Assembly (NCBI GenBank): GCA_041686195.1
Contig: JAWLEI010000018.1
Location: 1-43,551 of the forward strand
Reading direction: 5' to 3'
Source of the DNA: Desulfovermiculus sp041686195
GTDB taxonomy: Bacteria; Desulfobacterota; Desulfovibrionia; Desulfovibrionales; Desulfothermaceae
DNA length: 43,551 bases
Shown here one piece after another: positions 1-8,651 of this stretch. Position numbers and translations under genes: made by a program. The notes below the pieces were generated by a model, which had not been told where the DNA came from, made no database searches, and worked only from the letters and a program-made list of their open reading frames with translations. Position 1 is the first letter of the stretch. Each line of letters opens with the position of its first letter.

Positions 1-8
1 GGGCTGGC

Positions 9-60
9 CCTCTCCGAGGCCCAGCCTCTTTGATCAACGCACTCCCGGCCCTCGGAGAGG
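9..60. repeat. Inverted repeat downstream of the TRAP operon
   Basis: CCTCTCCGAGG at 9-19 and its exact reverse complement CCTCGGAGAGG at 50-60 flank a 30-base loop. It lies about 120 bases beyond the dctM stop on the minus strand, so it could belong to the 3' end of that transcript. No T-tract can be judged because the window begins here. A weaker hairpin, ACCAGTGC (149-156) with GCACTGGT (171-178), sits immediately after the dctM stop and also lacks a T-run. No gene is seen in 1-180. Confidence 0.45.
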
Positions 61-180
61 CCCGGGCTACTGGCCCCAGACCTCTTCATAAACTATTTCT
101 TTATTGATCAAACTGGGTGTCTGCGGCCAGAGGCGGCGCTGTTCTCTAACCAGTGCACAAAAGTCTTCGAGCACTGGTCT

Positions 181-1485
181 TTACGACCCTATCCCCAGAA
201 CCCGGGGCAGCCACAGAGCAAGGCCCGGCCAGAACAACAACAAGGCAACACACAAAACAAAACAGGGCAGCAGCAAGGCAACCCCTTTATATACCATGCC
301 TAGACTCACGTCCTTGTCCATGGAGGCTACAATAAATGTGTTGATGCCCACGGGTGGGGTTACAGCCCCCATGGTAGTCACCAGGGTGATCCAGACCGCA
401 AACCACGCAGGATCGTACCCCAGGGACTGAGCCACTGGAAAGAAAATGGGAATGGTGATCAATAAGAGCGCCAGAGCGTCCATAATCGCCCCGCCCAAGA
501 GATAGATGCAAAAGATACAGCCCATGATTATGACCGGGGAAATGGACAGCGAAGCCACCAGGCTTGAAATTTCGTACGGCAGCCGGGTCACGGTCAGGAA
601 ACGGCCAAAGATAACCGCTCCCAGGATTATGACCATGATCATGCACGAAATGCGCAAGGTATCGTCAAAGGCCCGCCATAAGCTGCGCCAGGACAAACGC
701 CCGCCCAGGACACTGATGAGCAGAGCCAGGGCCGCGCCAGCCGCGCCGGCTTCTGTAGGGGTAAAAAAACCGGCCATCAGTCCGAACATGATCAGGGCAA
801 ACAGGATGAGCATCTCCACTGCACCGCTGAGTGAGCGCAGACGCTGGGCCCAACCGACTCTCTCCCCTCCCGGACCCAGGCCTGGGTAGCGGGTGCACAC
901 CACCCATATGGCCAGGATAAAGGAGAGACACAGGACCAGACCGGGTCCCAGGCTGGCCCAGAACAAAAAGCCGATGGACTGCCCGGTCTGCAGGCCGATT
1001 ATGATCAAGACCACACTGGGCGGAATGAGCACTCCCAAAGTAGCTCCGCTGGCCACGACCCCGGAGCTGAACATGGGACTGTAGGCATATTTTTTCATCT
1101 CCGGCAGGGCAACACTGCTCATAGTGGCCGCTGTAGCTGTATTCGATCCACAGATGGCCGCAAAACCAGCACAAGCCAAAACCGTAGCCATGGCCAGACC
1201 ACCCCGGATATGACCCAGCCAGGCATGAGCCGCCCGGTACATGCGCTCATTGACCCCGGAGTAGAAACAGACCTGGCCCATGAGGATAAACAAGGGAATC
1301 ACGGTCAGGCCATACGAGGAGAGGACCTCCCAGGTCTGATCTCCAATCATGCCCAGAGCGGCCTGAAGGTTGACCATTTTCCAGAACCCCAAAAAACCGA
1401 TCATGGCCATGGCAAACCCAACGGGCAGGCGCAGGAAAAAGATGGCCAGCAAAAGTAGGAGGATGCCTAACAGCCCTGTGAACAT
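181..1485 (-). CDS. dctM: TRAP transporter large permease, DctM family
   Basis: This is the 434-residue ion-coupled membrane subunit of a tripartite ATP-independent periplasmic transporter. It is almost wholly hydrophobic with about a dozen predicted membrane spans, as usual for DctM (about 425-440 aa). Family segments are visible: the N-terminal RLPVGFAMAMIGF, the loop GSNTATAATMSSVALPEM, and GAVTPPVGINTFIVAS near the C terminus. The ATG at 1485 is preceded by GAGGAT at good spacing. The gene is last in dctP-dctQ-dctM, 44 bases after dctQ. It should move an organic anion, typically a carboxylate, across the inner membrane with sodium. The substrate cannot be read from the sequence. The family call is very secure. 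Confidence 0.95.
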   Translation of the reverse strand: MFTGLLGILLLLLAIFFLRLPVGFAMAMIGFLGFWKMVNLQAALGMIGDQTWEVLSSYGLTVIPLFILMGQVCFYSGVNERMYRAAHAWLGHIRGGLAMATVLACAGFAAICGSNTATAATMSSVALPEMKKYAYSPMFSSGVVASGATLGVLIPPSVVLIIIGLQTGQSIGFLFWASLGPGLVLCLSFILAIWVVCTRYPGLGPGGERVGWAQRLRSLSGAVEMLILFALIMFGLMAGFFTPTEAGAAGAALALLISVLGGRLSWRSLWRAFDDTLRISCMIMVIILGAVIFGRFLTVTRLPYEISSLVASLSISPVIIMGCIFCIYLLGGAIMDALALLLITIPIFFPVAQSLGYDPAWFAVWITLVTTMGAVTPPVGINTFIVASMDKDVSLGMVYKGVALLLPCFVLCVALLLFWPGLALWLPRVLGIGS

Positions 1486-1529
1486 TTAAATCCTCGTTTT
1501 GGGCAAAAAATCCAAAGATTCCCAGCCGA

Positions 1530-2039
1530 TCATTTTGGTCTGCTCTCTTTACGTACGGGCAGTACTCCCCATGTCTGGTGGATCAAATTCAGACACAAAA
1601 TGACAAATCCGAGGCCAACCAGGAAAACGACTGGATAGAAGGGAAGGCGTAGTGTTTCCGACAGCTCTCCGCTTTCTTGCAGGGCCCAGCTGAGTTCAAA
1701 CAAACGCCAGGCGACCATTCCGAAAAACAGGGTGGACAGGATATGTGCTGTTGCATCCAGGCCCCTGCGCAAGCCGGGGGGCAAAATACCATCCAGGACA
1801 GTGACCTGGATATGGCCTTTGGCCTCCTGGGTTCCACCCATGGCCAGGGCGGCGATCATGGCTCCGCCCAGGCCCATGAGTTCATAGGTTCCGGTCACCG
1901 GCAATCCCAGACTGCGCAAAACCATATTTGCCCCCCCCAGGGCAACCATGCAGAAGAGAATGCAGGCCCCAATGCCGGTGCTGATGGTATTCAGAACCCG
2001 AAGTGGGTCTTTATTTCTCTGCTCTTGATCCATGCTCAT
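1530..2039 (-). CDS. dctQ: TRAP transporter small permease, DctQ family
   Basis: This 169-residue protein has four predicted membrane helices and the DctQ pattern, including GTYELMGLGGAMIAALAMGGTQEAKGHIQV, here cited only as the stretch around residues 50-80. DctQ forms the membrane complex with DctM and is needed for transport. Its start overlaps the 3' end of dctP: the dctP stop is at 2011 and the ATG is at 2039, or 2033 if the third residue is the real start. This supports translational coupling. The ribosome-binding site is poor at both candidates, which fits coupling. dctM follows after 44 bases. Confidence 0.92.
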   Translation of the reverse strand: MSMDQEQRNKDPLRVLNTISTGIGACILFCMVALGGANMVLRSLGLPVTGTYELMGLGGAMIAALAMGGTQEAKGHIQVTVLDGILPPGLRRGLDATAHILSTLFFGMVAWRLFELSWALQESGELSETLRLPFYPVVFLVGLGFVILCLNLIHQTWGVLPVRKESRPK

Positions 2040-3030
2040 ATTTTTCTTTTAAAGACAACATGTCATTGTATATGGCCTCTGCCGGGAGACCGGCCTCTGC
2101 TGCTTCTTCTTTCCATTCCTCAATAATTGGGGACACCTTGTCTTGAAGCTCGCGCATATCTTGATCAGACAACGTATCCACTTGGGTAGAATACTTATCC
2201 TGCGCATACTCCAGGGCCTCTTCAACGTGCCCATCCATATACACCCCGGTCCACTCCGCCTGTTCCCGACCCAATTCATCCATCACTTTCTGCACATCAG
2301 GAGGCAGACTCTCCCAGACCTCCTTGTTCATGACCACAGCAAAGGGGTAGACCTGCAGGTTCAAGATGGTTTGATATGGGCAATAGGCGGCAAAGTTAAA
2401 GTCTTTGAGTACTTCCAGGGAAGACAACAGGCCCTGAACCACTCCTTTTTGCAAGGCTTCAGGTGTCTCGGGCATGGGCATGGATACCGGGGTGGCCCCC
2501 AAAAGATCCAGGCTTCGGGACAGACTTCCGGAGGCCCTGATTTCCAGGCCCTTGAAATCCTCAAGCTTGGTGACCCGTTTCTTGGACATCAGATTGGATG
2601 GGGCGGAGGTAAACATGGTTAACACCTTGACATCCGAAAACTCATCAGGATCATATTTGGTATACAAATCCCACAAGACCAGGCTAGACGTTTCGGCCGA
2701 AGTAAAACCCACCGGCAGGCCGGCCACCGAGGTCATGGGAAACACACCGGGCTGGTAGGCCATGCTCAGGCAGCCGATATCCGCCTGCCCTTGCTTCACT
2801 CCCCGGAACATGCCCTTGGCCCCCAGCAAGGTCCCGCCGGGAAAGGTATTGATCTTTACTTTCCCCTCGGTCCGCTCTTCCACTTCCGTTTTCCAGCGCT
2901 CCATCTGCACGCAGGGAAAAGTCGGAGCCGGGGGGAAATTGGCATAAGAAAGCTCAATCTCCTTTGCCCCCACGGGACTACTCATCCCCAGGACCAGCAA
3001 ACAGACCATCAGCGCCAACACCTTGTTCAT
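2011..3030 (-). CDS. dctP: TRAP transporter periplasmic substrate-binding protein, DctP family
   Basis: This 339-residue extracytoplasmic receptor delivers substrate to the DctQM membrane complex. It begins with a signal peptide (MNKVLALMVCLLVLG, likely cleaved after GA near residue 22) and continues with the DctP fold; the region around EIRASGSLSRSLDLLGATPV holds the conserved arginine-containing segment expected to bind a carboxylate. I chose the ATG at 3030 over an ATG nine codons upstream because AAGGAG lies at ideal spacing before it and the signal peptide then starts cleanly. It is first in the operon. A strong intrinsic terminator ends only about 28 bases upstream of this start, so either a promoter sits very close or the hairpin acts as an attenuator. 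The ligand is unknown. Confidence 0.93.
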   Translation of the reverse strand: MNKVLALMVCLLVLGMSSPVGAKEIELSYANFPPAPTFPCVQMERWKTEVEERTEGKVKINTFPGGTLLGAKGMFRGVKQGQADIGCLSMAYQPGVFPMTSVAGLPVGFTSAETSSLVLWDLYTKYDPDEFSDVKVLTMFTSAPSNLMSKKRVTKLEDFKGLEIRASGSLSRSLDLLGATPVSMPMPETPEALQKGVVQGLLSSLEVLKDFNFAAYCPYQTILNLQVYPFAVVMNKEVWESLPPDVQKVMDELGREQAEWTGVYMDGHVEEALEYAQDKYSTQVDTLSDQDMRELQDKVSPIIEEWKEEAAEAGLPAEAIYNDMLSLKEKYEHGSRAEK

Positions 3031-3057
3031 GGCATTCTCCTTGGGTAAATGATGCAT

Positions 3058-3087
3058 AAAAAAGGCCGCAAGTTTTTACTTGCGGCC
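3058..3087 (-). terminator. Intrinsic terminator between the sulfotransferase operon and dctP
   Basis: On the minus strand GGCCGCAAGT, a TTTT loop region and ACTTGCGGCC form a perfect 10-bp stem (3064-3073 with 3078-3087), followed directly by six T residues (3058-3063). It lies 150 bases past the stop of the gene ending at 3238 and 28 bases before the dctP start. It most simply ends the upstream operon but also falls where a dctP leader would be. Confidence 0.82.
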
Positions 3088-3237
3088 CAACAGATCGTTT
3101 TCATGCCTGAAATATTTAGAAATCGCCCCTGTCTGGACCGCACATATCCTTGTGCCAGGGCCACCAAGCCCAAGCCAGGGGAGAGCTCCAAGGTAAAAGG
3201 TCCAAGCACTTGTTTTGAGGCATGAAATGATATTGTG

Positions 3238-5217
3238 CTAAATGCCTGCCTCTGTCAAGAATTTTTCCCGGTAAGGATTTCCGCTTCTTCTTTTTCCCAT
3301 CAAATCTCGGTAGCTTTGGCCATATCTGCTGTGCACAATTTCTGCAGTCAATCCATACTCTTCCAGATCATAATGGTGCGTGCTGCGATAGGAATCGGCC
3401 GCCTCCGCCTCCTGACCCAGGATGGTGGCATACGTATGGGAAAGGGGAATATGAAACCGATCATATATGCTCTGAACACAAGTTTTTATCCCGGCTTGCA
3501 GCTCGTGCATATCAAACAGCAGATAGTCCTTCTCATTCTTTGTGGATAGCACCTGGGCCAGGTGAGAATAATAATACTCCATCAAGTCCAACCATCGGTC
3601 ACGAAAAAGCTCCGGGGCGAAGGGATTGGCAAACAGCCGCCAGCCTTCTTCCATGGCGCTGATCTGGGAGGGTACGGCTTCCAGAGGGGAGCGGGCGCAG
3701 GCTACCAGACGGGCCTGGGGGAAGGTCGCGAGCAGGCTCTCCAGCATGGGAGTAAAGGAGACGTTTTTGGACAAGAATATTTTGTGGTCTCCAAAGACAT
3801 AGAGATGTCTCTGGACCATGGCGTAATAAAAAGCCATAACCCGCCGGCGTTCGGATGGCTTCACGTGGTCATCAAAAAAAGCCAGATCCTGTATCTTTGG
3901 GGCAAAGGGAAAAGGCACAATAAGCAGGAAGCAGGACAATACCGGGGACAATAGAAGAAAATCCTCTTCCGCATCCTGGAGGGTGATGGGGTGTACGTCA
4001 TCCAAGGCAGAAGCCATCCGCCGAGAGAGCCAGAACATGAGACGACCGCCCGGTTGCCCCAGAAAACGATCCATCCTGGATATGCCCAGAATAAGCAACC
4101 GCTCGCAAATAGCCGGGGCAAAAAGCAGCTCCCAAAGAGCCGTGGTGGTGAACTGCTCCCTATCCCGGGCCAGGACCCGGTGCAGGAAGGTGGTCCCGCT
4201 CCGGGGTATGCCAACCACGAAAGTCGGTGCCTTGGGAGAGACGTGGCGGTAATCCGGAAACAGCACTTCATCCAGGAGTAAGGCTATCCAGTGCACGACC
4301 TGGAGGAGGGCAAAGGCGGGCAAAAAAAAGAGCATAACCCCCGTCCGTTTCAGCGACGGCGGCCGTAGATATGGCTTTGGAGGCCAGAATGTCCGCCCGG
4401 CCAGTCGGAAAAACATCCGAACAGAGCAGCCGAGCATGGATAAGGAAACCGGAGAGCATTTCTCGGAAAAGACCTGATCACCTGATGAACACTGCGGCCC
4501 GATTGAACCCTGTCCATGCTCTGGGTCGGTCGACCGTCGTGAAGTCAGAATCGCCCGACCTGCCCGCCAGGCCGAAATCACAAAGATTCCTCCGGCTACG
4601 ACTCCGGCCATGGCCAGCGGCGACTGGGACAAAAGCCAGGGGATGCCTCCATTACCGATGAGGGCATACACAATGGTGCCGGGCAAAGCCCCGAGCATAC
4701 TGCCCATCAAATAGGTGCGGAACCTGATGCGGCTCAAACCCAGCATCCAGCTGACAGGCGGAAAGAGATAAAACAGAAGGCGGAGGAGGACCACAGTCTT
4801 GATCCCGCTTGATTCCGGGCTGTTACCGAACCTGTGTATACGCTTGGGAATATGAGCGGCAAAAAAATCCCGGGCCACATACCGGCTTAGGAAAAACCCA
4901 AGGCTGGCAGCAGCCATACCCCCCAGAAAGGAAATGTGCAATGCCGCTGGAAAAGACCACAGCAACCCGGCGGCGACCACGAAAATAGCTGGGGGAATAC
5001 CCAAAGCCCCACCCAAGACAAAAAATCCGGCAAAGAGCAGGAAGCCCTGCCATCCTCGGCCATCAACCAGAGCAGCCACAACATGTGGTTCTTGGACCAC
5101 ATCCCCCAGCCCGGTGGCCCAGAAAACAGAGAACAAGGCCAGAATACCAAGGGCGATCAGGGGCTTCAGCCATTTTTTGAGTCTGGCAGGGATCAGATTT
5201 GGATACCGGGATTTCAT
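3238..5217 (-). CDS. VTT/SNARE-associated membrane domain fused to a sulfotransferase
   Basis: This 659-residue protein has two parts. Residues about 20-225 form a polytopic membrane domain of the VTT (TVP38/TMEM64/DedA-like) family, with the segment GLSRIRFRTYLMGSMLGALPG. After a polar linker and another hydrophobic stretch (about 292-318), residues about 330-600 form a sulfotransferase of the Sulfotransfer_3 type. The phosphosulfate loop GIPRSGTTF is at 336-344, and a 3'-phosphate-binding segment, RLVACARSPLEAVPS, is near 503-517. Known members move sulfate from PAPS to a hydroxyl. The membrane anchor suggests a lipid or membrane-linked glycan acceptor, which is inference. The start overlaps the stop of the PHP-glycosyltransferase gene by four bases (ATGA), so the two are translationally coupled. 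The fusion is unusual and in one uninterrupted frame. Confidence 0.85.
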   Translation of the reverse strand: MKSRYPNLIPARLKKWLKPLIALGILALFSVFWATGLGDVVQEPHVVAALVDGRGWQGFLLFAGFFVLGGALGIPPAIFVVAAGLLWSFPAALHISFLGGMAAASLGFFLSRYVARDFFAAHIPKRIHRFGNSPESSGIKTVVLLRLLFYLFPPVSWMLGLSRIRFRTYLMGSMLGALPGTIVYALIGNGGIPWLLSQSPLAMAGVVAGGIFVISAWRAGRAILTSRRSTDPEHGQGSIGPQCSSGDQVFSEKCSPVSLSMLGCSVRMFFRLAGRTFWPPKPYLRPPSLKRTGVMLFFLPAFALLQVVHWIALLLDEVLFPDYRHVSPKAPTFVVGIPRSGTTFLHRVLARDREQFTTTALWELLFAPAICERLLILGISRMDRFLGQPGGRLMFWLSRRMASALDDVHPITLQDAEEDFLLLSPVLSCFLLIVPFPFAPKIQDLAFFDDHVKPSERRRVMAFYYAMVQRHLYVFGDHKIFLSKNVSFTPMLESLLATFPQARLVACARSPLEAVPSQISAMEEGWRLFANPFAPELFRDRWLDLMEYYYSHLAQVLSTKNEKDYLLFDMHELQAGIKTCVQSIYDRFHIPLSHTYATILGQEAEAADSYRSTHHYDLEEYGLTAEIVHSRYGQSYRDLMGKRRSGNPYREKFLTEAGI

Positions 5218-7670
5218 TCCCTCTCCGGCTGAATCTGCCCATCCCTTGGCCCATCTTTACGGCAGAAAGTGTTCCAAAAAGAGAGGAAGCTGTCCCTGGA
5301 TGAGAACTTTTGGGCAAAGTTTCTGGCCTTTTGGCGCATCTCAGTCGTCAAATCCGGATTGTCGCACAGCCGGAGAATGGCCTGCACAAATCCATCGGCC
5401 ATTTGGTCATCAGCCGGGACCACAATGCCAGTTTCTCCATCCACCATATTTTCTCTCGGCCCCCCTTGGTCAGTCACAATCACCGGCAAACCTGAGGCCT
5501 GGGCCTCGATGACCGCACTGCCCATGGTATCCACAGTGGAGGGAAACACAAAGATATCACTGGAGGCATAGGCCTGGGCCAAGTCATCGCCGCGTAAGTA
5601 GCCGGTAAACAGGACCGGCAGATCCCGGCAGGTGTTTTGTATTTCGGTGAGATACGGACCTTCGCCAACAACAATCAGGCATACATTGTCCCGAACTTGG
5701 CTCATAGTGCGCATGATCGTCTCCAAGACCTGAAGATTTTTCTCCTTTGATATCCGTCCGACATAGATTAGCTTAGTGCTCGGCTCCGGCACGTTGTAAT
5801 GAGTCTGAAAATAGCCGTTCCGCTTTGCCGGATGGAAATCGGAGGTATTGATCCCTGACTGGTGGACAACCATTTTTCCCCTGGGCAAGCCCTTGGAGGC
5901 CAGTTCATCCGCAGTGGCGGTCGAAGGAACCGAGATCAGGTCCATCTGTCCGTAAAACCAGGTCACATATTTCCAGACCAGCCCTTCCATATGCGAATCT
6001 CCAGTCACGGCCCTTACAGTTTGAGGCAAAGATGTATGGTAGGTGCCCTGAAAGGGAAGACCCAACAAACGGGCCACGGCCAGGGCCGTAAGGCCCATGG
6101 CTCCAGGAGTTTCAGCGTGAATACAGGTGAAGCGCTGCTCATAGCAGTAGGCCAGTATATCCAGAAATGGCGGATAGTGTACCTGCAGCTCCGGGTACTC
6201 CGGGAGATCGAATTCCCCGATAGGTTCAAAAGAGGCCACATTGGTTTCCTGCTCCCGGCCGGAAGCGCAATGCACCACGGTCAAGGGCTTGCCGGTCAAA
6301 CGGGCAGCCTCCAGCCGCAGACGGATAGCTGTAGCTACCCCGTTTGTTTCATCAAATGTATCTGTAAATAAGGTCAGACCCTGCCCGTTGCTTTGCTGAG
6401 CAGAGCTTTGACCATCATGCCATTGCAGACATTCCAGGCTGAACTCCCTGTCTCTGGCAAACAGGGAATAGGAGATGAGATAGGGAGCAAGCAACAGGTG
6501 CAGTGAGGTCATCGCCCCCAGGGAGGGAAACAAAGACAAAAGATCTGCATTGCTCAGCTTGGTCAGCATATCCCGGCCTGTATCTGCACTCAGATCAGCA
6601 AATACCCGGTGGACAAAGGTTTTCCATGTCTGACTTTGCTCCCTAGGACTTAAGTCTGTCTCCAGGATATGCTCCAGCCAGCTGGGTTGGGCAGAAAGGA
6701 CCCCATGGGCCGCCTGCAGGAATTGCCCCGGAGAGGAGGTGCCCCAGAAGGCCATATCCGGCATCCCCCAATCGATTGGCTGCTGACTATCTCTTCTTTC
6801 CCTTTGGTCCACAGGCAGGAGGGTCTGCTCCAGAAAGATGAATGGGGCCATATCCTGCACGAACTGGCGAAAGGGGAAGGTTTGGCTGTAATACTGATAT
6901 ACTATGCTGTACAGGTTATGGGCCAAGTCCTGGGGACCTGCCTCATGGGTGTGCACACTATGGGCATTATTGGCTATACCTCTAAGAAACGTCTGCACGC
7001 AGTCCGCCTCAGGGACCTCAGTATATGAAGAGCCCATGTACAAAGAGGAATGATCGTCTGAGCCACTGATCAGATATTTTCGGCTGGGCTGCTCTCCACT
7101 GGGAGCAATGGCATAGCGGTCGGCCAGCTCAGAGATTCTCTCGTGGCTCATGCCGGTCAGGATTCTGCGCAGCACAGTATTCTGCAGATTGTCCCGGGCT
7201 CCGTTGAGCTCAAAATGGCTAAACAAAAGCAAAAGCTGCTGAAAATGCTCAATTTGCAGCGTGTTATCCACGCTGTACATGGGATGGGCCAGGGCATGGA
7301 ATATATTTTCGGTCTGTAAATACTGGACCAAGTCAAAGACATTTTCCCGCAATCTGGAGATGTCTTGGTGCTGTTTTTCGTTAATATTGTACACCAAGAC
7401 GTGCACCTTGCATTTATCCGCCGGGAAACTGGCAGTCACTTCCTCACTGATAAAGGTATGCGGTAGATGGGCAATGTCCAGATTTCCGTCAATCGTGTCG
7501 TGATCGGTGATAGTGACCAGATCCATGCCCCGATTCTTCAAGCTCTGATACAAGTACTGTGGGTCTGTATAGCACTCGGCGCACCCCATCTTCCTGAGCA
7601 CCCACACAGAGGGATGCCGTGAATACCAGGAATGGACGTGCAGGTCCGCTTTGCAGGTCATATTTGTCAT
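5214..7670 (-). CDS. PHP-domain phosphoesterase fused to a GT4 glycosyltransferase
   Basis: This 818-residue protein joins two enzymes. Residues 1-245 are a PHP metal-dependent hydrolase domain. Its metal ligands are visible: DLHVH (10-13), TDHD (55-58), an SEE motif near 75-77, ALAHP (126-130) and SDDH (204-207). Residues about 250-425 are helical and unrecognised. Residues about 431-800 are a family 4 glycosyltransferase of the MgtA/PimB mannosyltransferase type, with GVATAIRLRL, SVPSTATADELASKGL, VGRISKEKNL and the donor-site segment around STVDTMGSAVIEAQASGLPV. A role in glycolipid or polysaccharide synthesis is likely, with the PHP domain perhaps removing a phosphate from a precursor. 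The donor and acceptor are unknown. It lies between the deacetylase-like gene (40 bases upstream) and the sulfotransferase (4-base overlap). The ATG at 7670 has only a weak ribosome-binding site; a second ATG lies three codons in. Confidence 0.9.
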   Translation of the reverse strand: MTNMTCKADLHVHSWYSRHPSVWVLRKMGCAECYTDPQYLYQSLKNRGMDLVTITDHDTIDGNLDIAHLPHTFISEEVTASFPADKCKVHVLVYNINEKQHQDISRLRENVFDLVQYLQTENIFHALAHPMYSVDNTLQIEHFQQLLLLFSHFELNGARDNLQNTVLRRILTGMSHERISELADRYAIAPSGEQPSRKYLISGSDDHSSLYMGSSYTEVPEADCVQTFLRGIANNAHSVHTHEAGPQDLAHNLYSIVYQYYSQTFPFRQFVQDMAPFIFLEQTLLPVDQRERRDSQQPIDWGMPDMAFWGTSSPGQFLQAAHGVLSAQPSWLEHILETDLSPREQSQTWKTFVHRVFADLSADTGRDMLTKLSNADLLSLFPSLGAMTSLHLLLAPYLISYSLFARDREFSLECLQWHDGQSSAQQSNGQGLTLFTDTFDETNGVATAIRLRLEAARLTGKPLTVVHCASGREQETNVASFEPIGEFDLPEYPELQVHYPPFLDILAYCYEQRFTCIHAETPGAMGLTALAVARLLGLPFQGTYHTSLPQTVRAVTGDSHMEGLVWKYVTWFYGQMDLISVPSTATADELASKGLPRGKMVVHQSGINTSDFHPAKRNGYFQTHYNVPEPSTKLIYVGRISKEKNLQVLETIMRTMSQVRDNVCLIVVGEGPYLTEIQNTCRDLPVLFTGYLRGDDLAQAYASSDIFVFPSTVDTMGSAVIEAQASGLPVIVTDQGGPRENMVDGETGIVVPADDQMADGFVQAILRLCDNPDLTTEMRQKARNFAQKFSSRDSFLSFWNTFCRKDGPRDGQIQPERE

Positions 7671-7710
7671 GCTCTGACTCGCTTAGTTGATGCTGCCGCC
7701 AAGGGATTCT

Positions 7711-8427
7711 TTAGCTTTCGCTCTGTATATCACAGTACATTATTTCTTTATAGGTCAAAAAACGATCGAACCTGGCCAAGTGCCTGCTCAAGTCTGCCTT
7801 CAATGGATAATGGAGATCATCCGGATGGATGGCAACTCGCAATGGACCCATAGGCCAAGCCCGGTTGACAGCATTCAGGAACTTTAAACACAGGCTTCGG
7901 ATTGGTGTATCGGCCATGTATCCGGTAAGTGGCATAAACCGGTAGGTATTTTTCCGCACATCAAAGACCCCGGTCAGGGTTTCATAAAGATCAAAAGGAA
8001 GGCTGGAAAGATCCTTGCGAGATATGCTCCCAAGGGACCAGACCGGGGGGACATAGAGGAAAGGCTCAACCAGTCCGGCTTGCTGAAACCAATGATACGA
8101 GCGGCATATTATCTCCGCGATTTCCTGCCTGGTTCTCGATAAATGCTCGGCCTCATCCCGGGATATGACCTGGGCATGAATTGCATGCCACAGACCTTTC
8201 TGGCCCGATATCCTATGCTCCCACCCGTGACCGGCCAGATCAGCTCCATGGTCCTGCCAGGTCAGCAATTGACAGACCTGTCCGTCTGTCCACTCCATCC
8301 CCGGCACAATCAGAAGCGTATATGTATGCACTTTGTGGGCATGTAGGAATTGAATAACTTTTTCCACTTGGGGCAGTGTACTCGGCATCACATCATGGAT
8401 GGAGACGACGGCGGAATTTAGCAACAT
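7711..8427 (-). CDS. DUF2334 polysaccharide deacetylase-like protein
   Basis: This 238-residue protein resembles the DUF2334 branch of the carbohydrate esterase 4/NodB-fold deacetylases. Visible motifs are VVSIHDVMP near the N terminus (metal-site His-Asp), DLAGHGWEHR, the segment YVPPVW and AIHPDDL near the C terminus. There is no signal peptide, so the protein is probably cytoplasmic. The likely reaction is removal of an acetyl group from an amino sugar, from family knowledge only. I chose the ATG at 8427: GGGAG lies ten bases before it. A TTG seven codons upstream (8448) is possible but less convincing. It is the first gene of the three-gene operon ending in the sulfotransferase. Confidence 0.85.
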   Translation of the reverse strand: MLLNSAVVSIHDVMPSTLPQVEKVIQFLHAHKVHTYTLLIVPGMEWTDGQVCQLLTWQDHGADLAGHGWEHRISGQKGLWHAIHAQVISRDEAEHLSRTRQEIAEIICRSYHWFQQAGLVEPFLYVPPVWSLGSISRKDLSSLPFDLYETLTGVFDVRKNTYRFMPLTGYMADTPIRSLCLKFLNAVNRAWPMGPLRVAIHPDDLHYPLKADLSRHLARFDRFLTYKEIMYCDIQSES

Positions 8428-8464
8428 GGCCTTGTTACTCCCACCCAACCCCTGCGGACCTCTT

Positions 8465-8553
8465 TATACTTTTTCAAGTTAGGAGATGACATTAATATTT
8501 TCCTTTTCACGGATGTTGAAGCTTGACCCAATGAGGAAAATGTAAAAAGTATA
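8465..8553. repeat. Nested inverted repeats in a noncoding region
   Basis: TATACTTTTT (8465-8474) pairs with AAAAAGTATA (8544-8553), and inside it ATTTTCCT (8497-8504) pairs with AGGAAAAT (8534-8541). The spacing is asymmetric (22 bases on the left between arms, 2 on the right), so it is not one simple hairpin. It lies just upstream of the minus-strand operon starting at 8427 and beside decayed genes. It could be an operator pair or the remnant of a small mobile element. No function can be assigned. Confidence 0.4.
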
Positions 8554-8651
8554 GAGACGATGTCAACACAGAACTCTTGGGTATTGTGTCTTCATGACAG
8601 GATTGTAATCATAGAATTTTGATCCGGATACATTTTGGGAGATTTCAAGTC

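Noticed and set aside
3120..3180. A TGGCAC element upstream of dctP as a sigma-54 promoter (minus strand)
   Set aside because: The following GC is 13 bases after the GG rather than 10, so the -24/-12 spacing does not fit.
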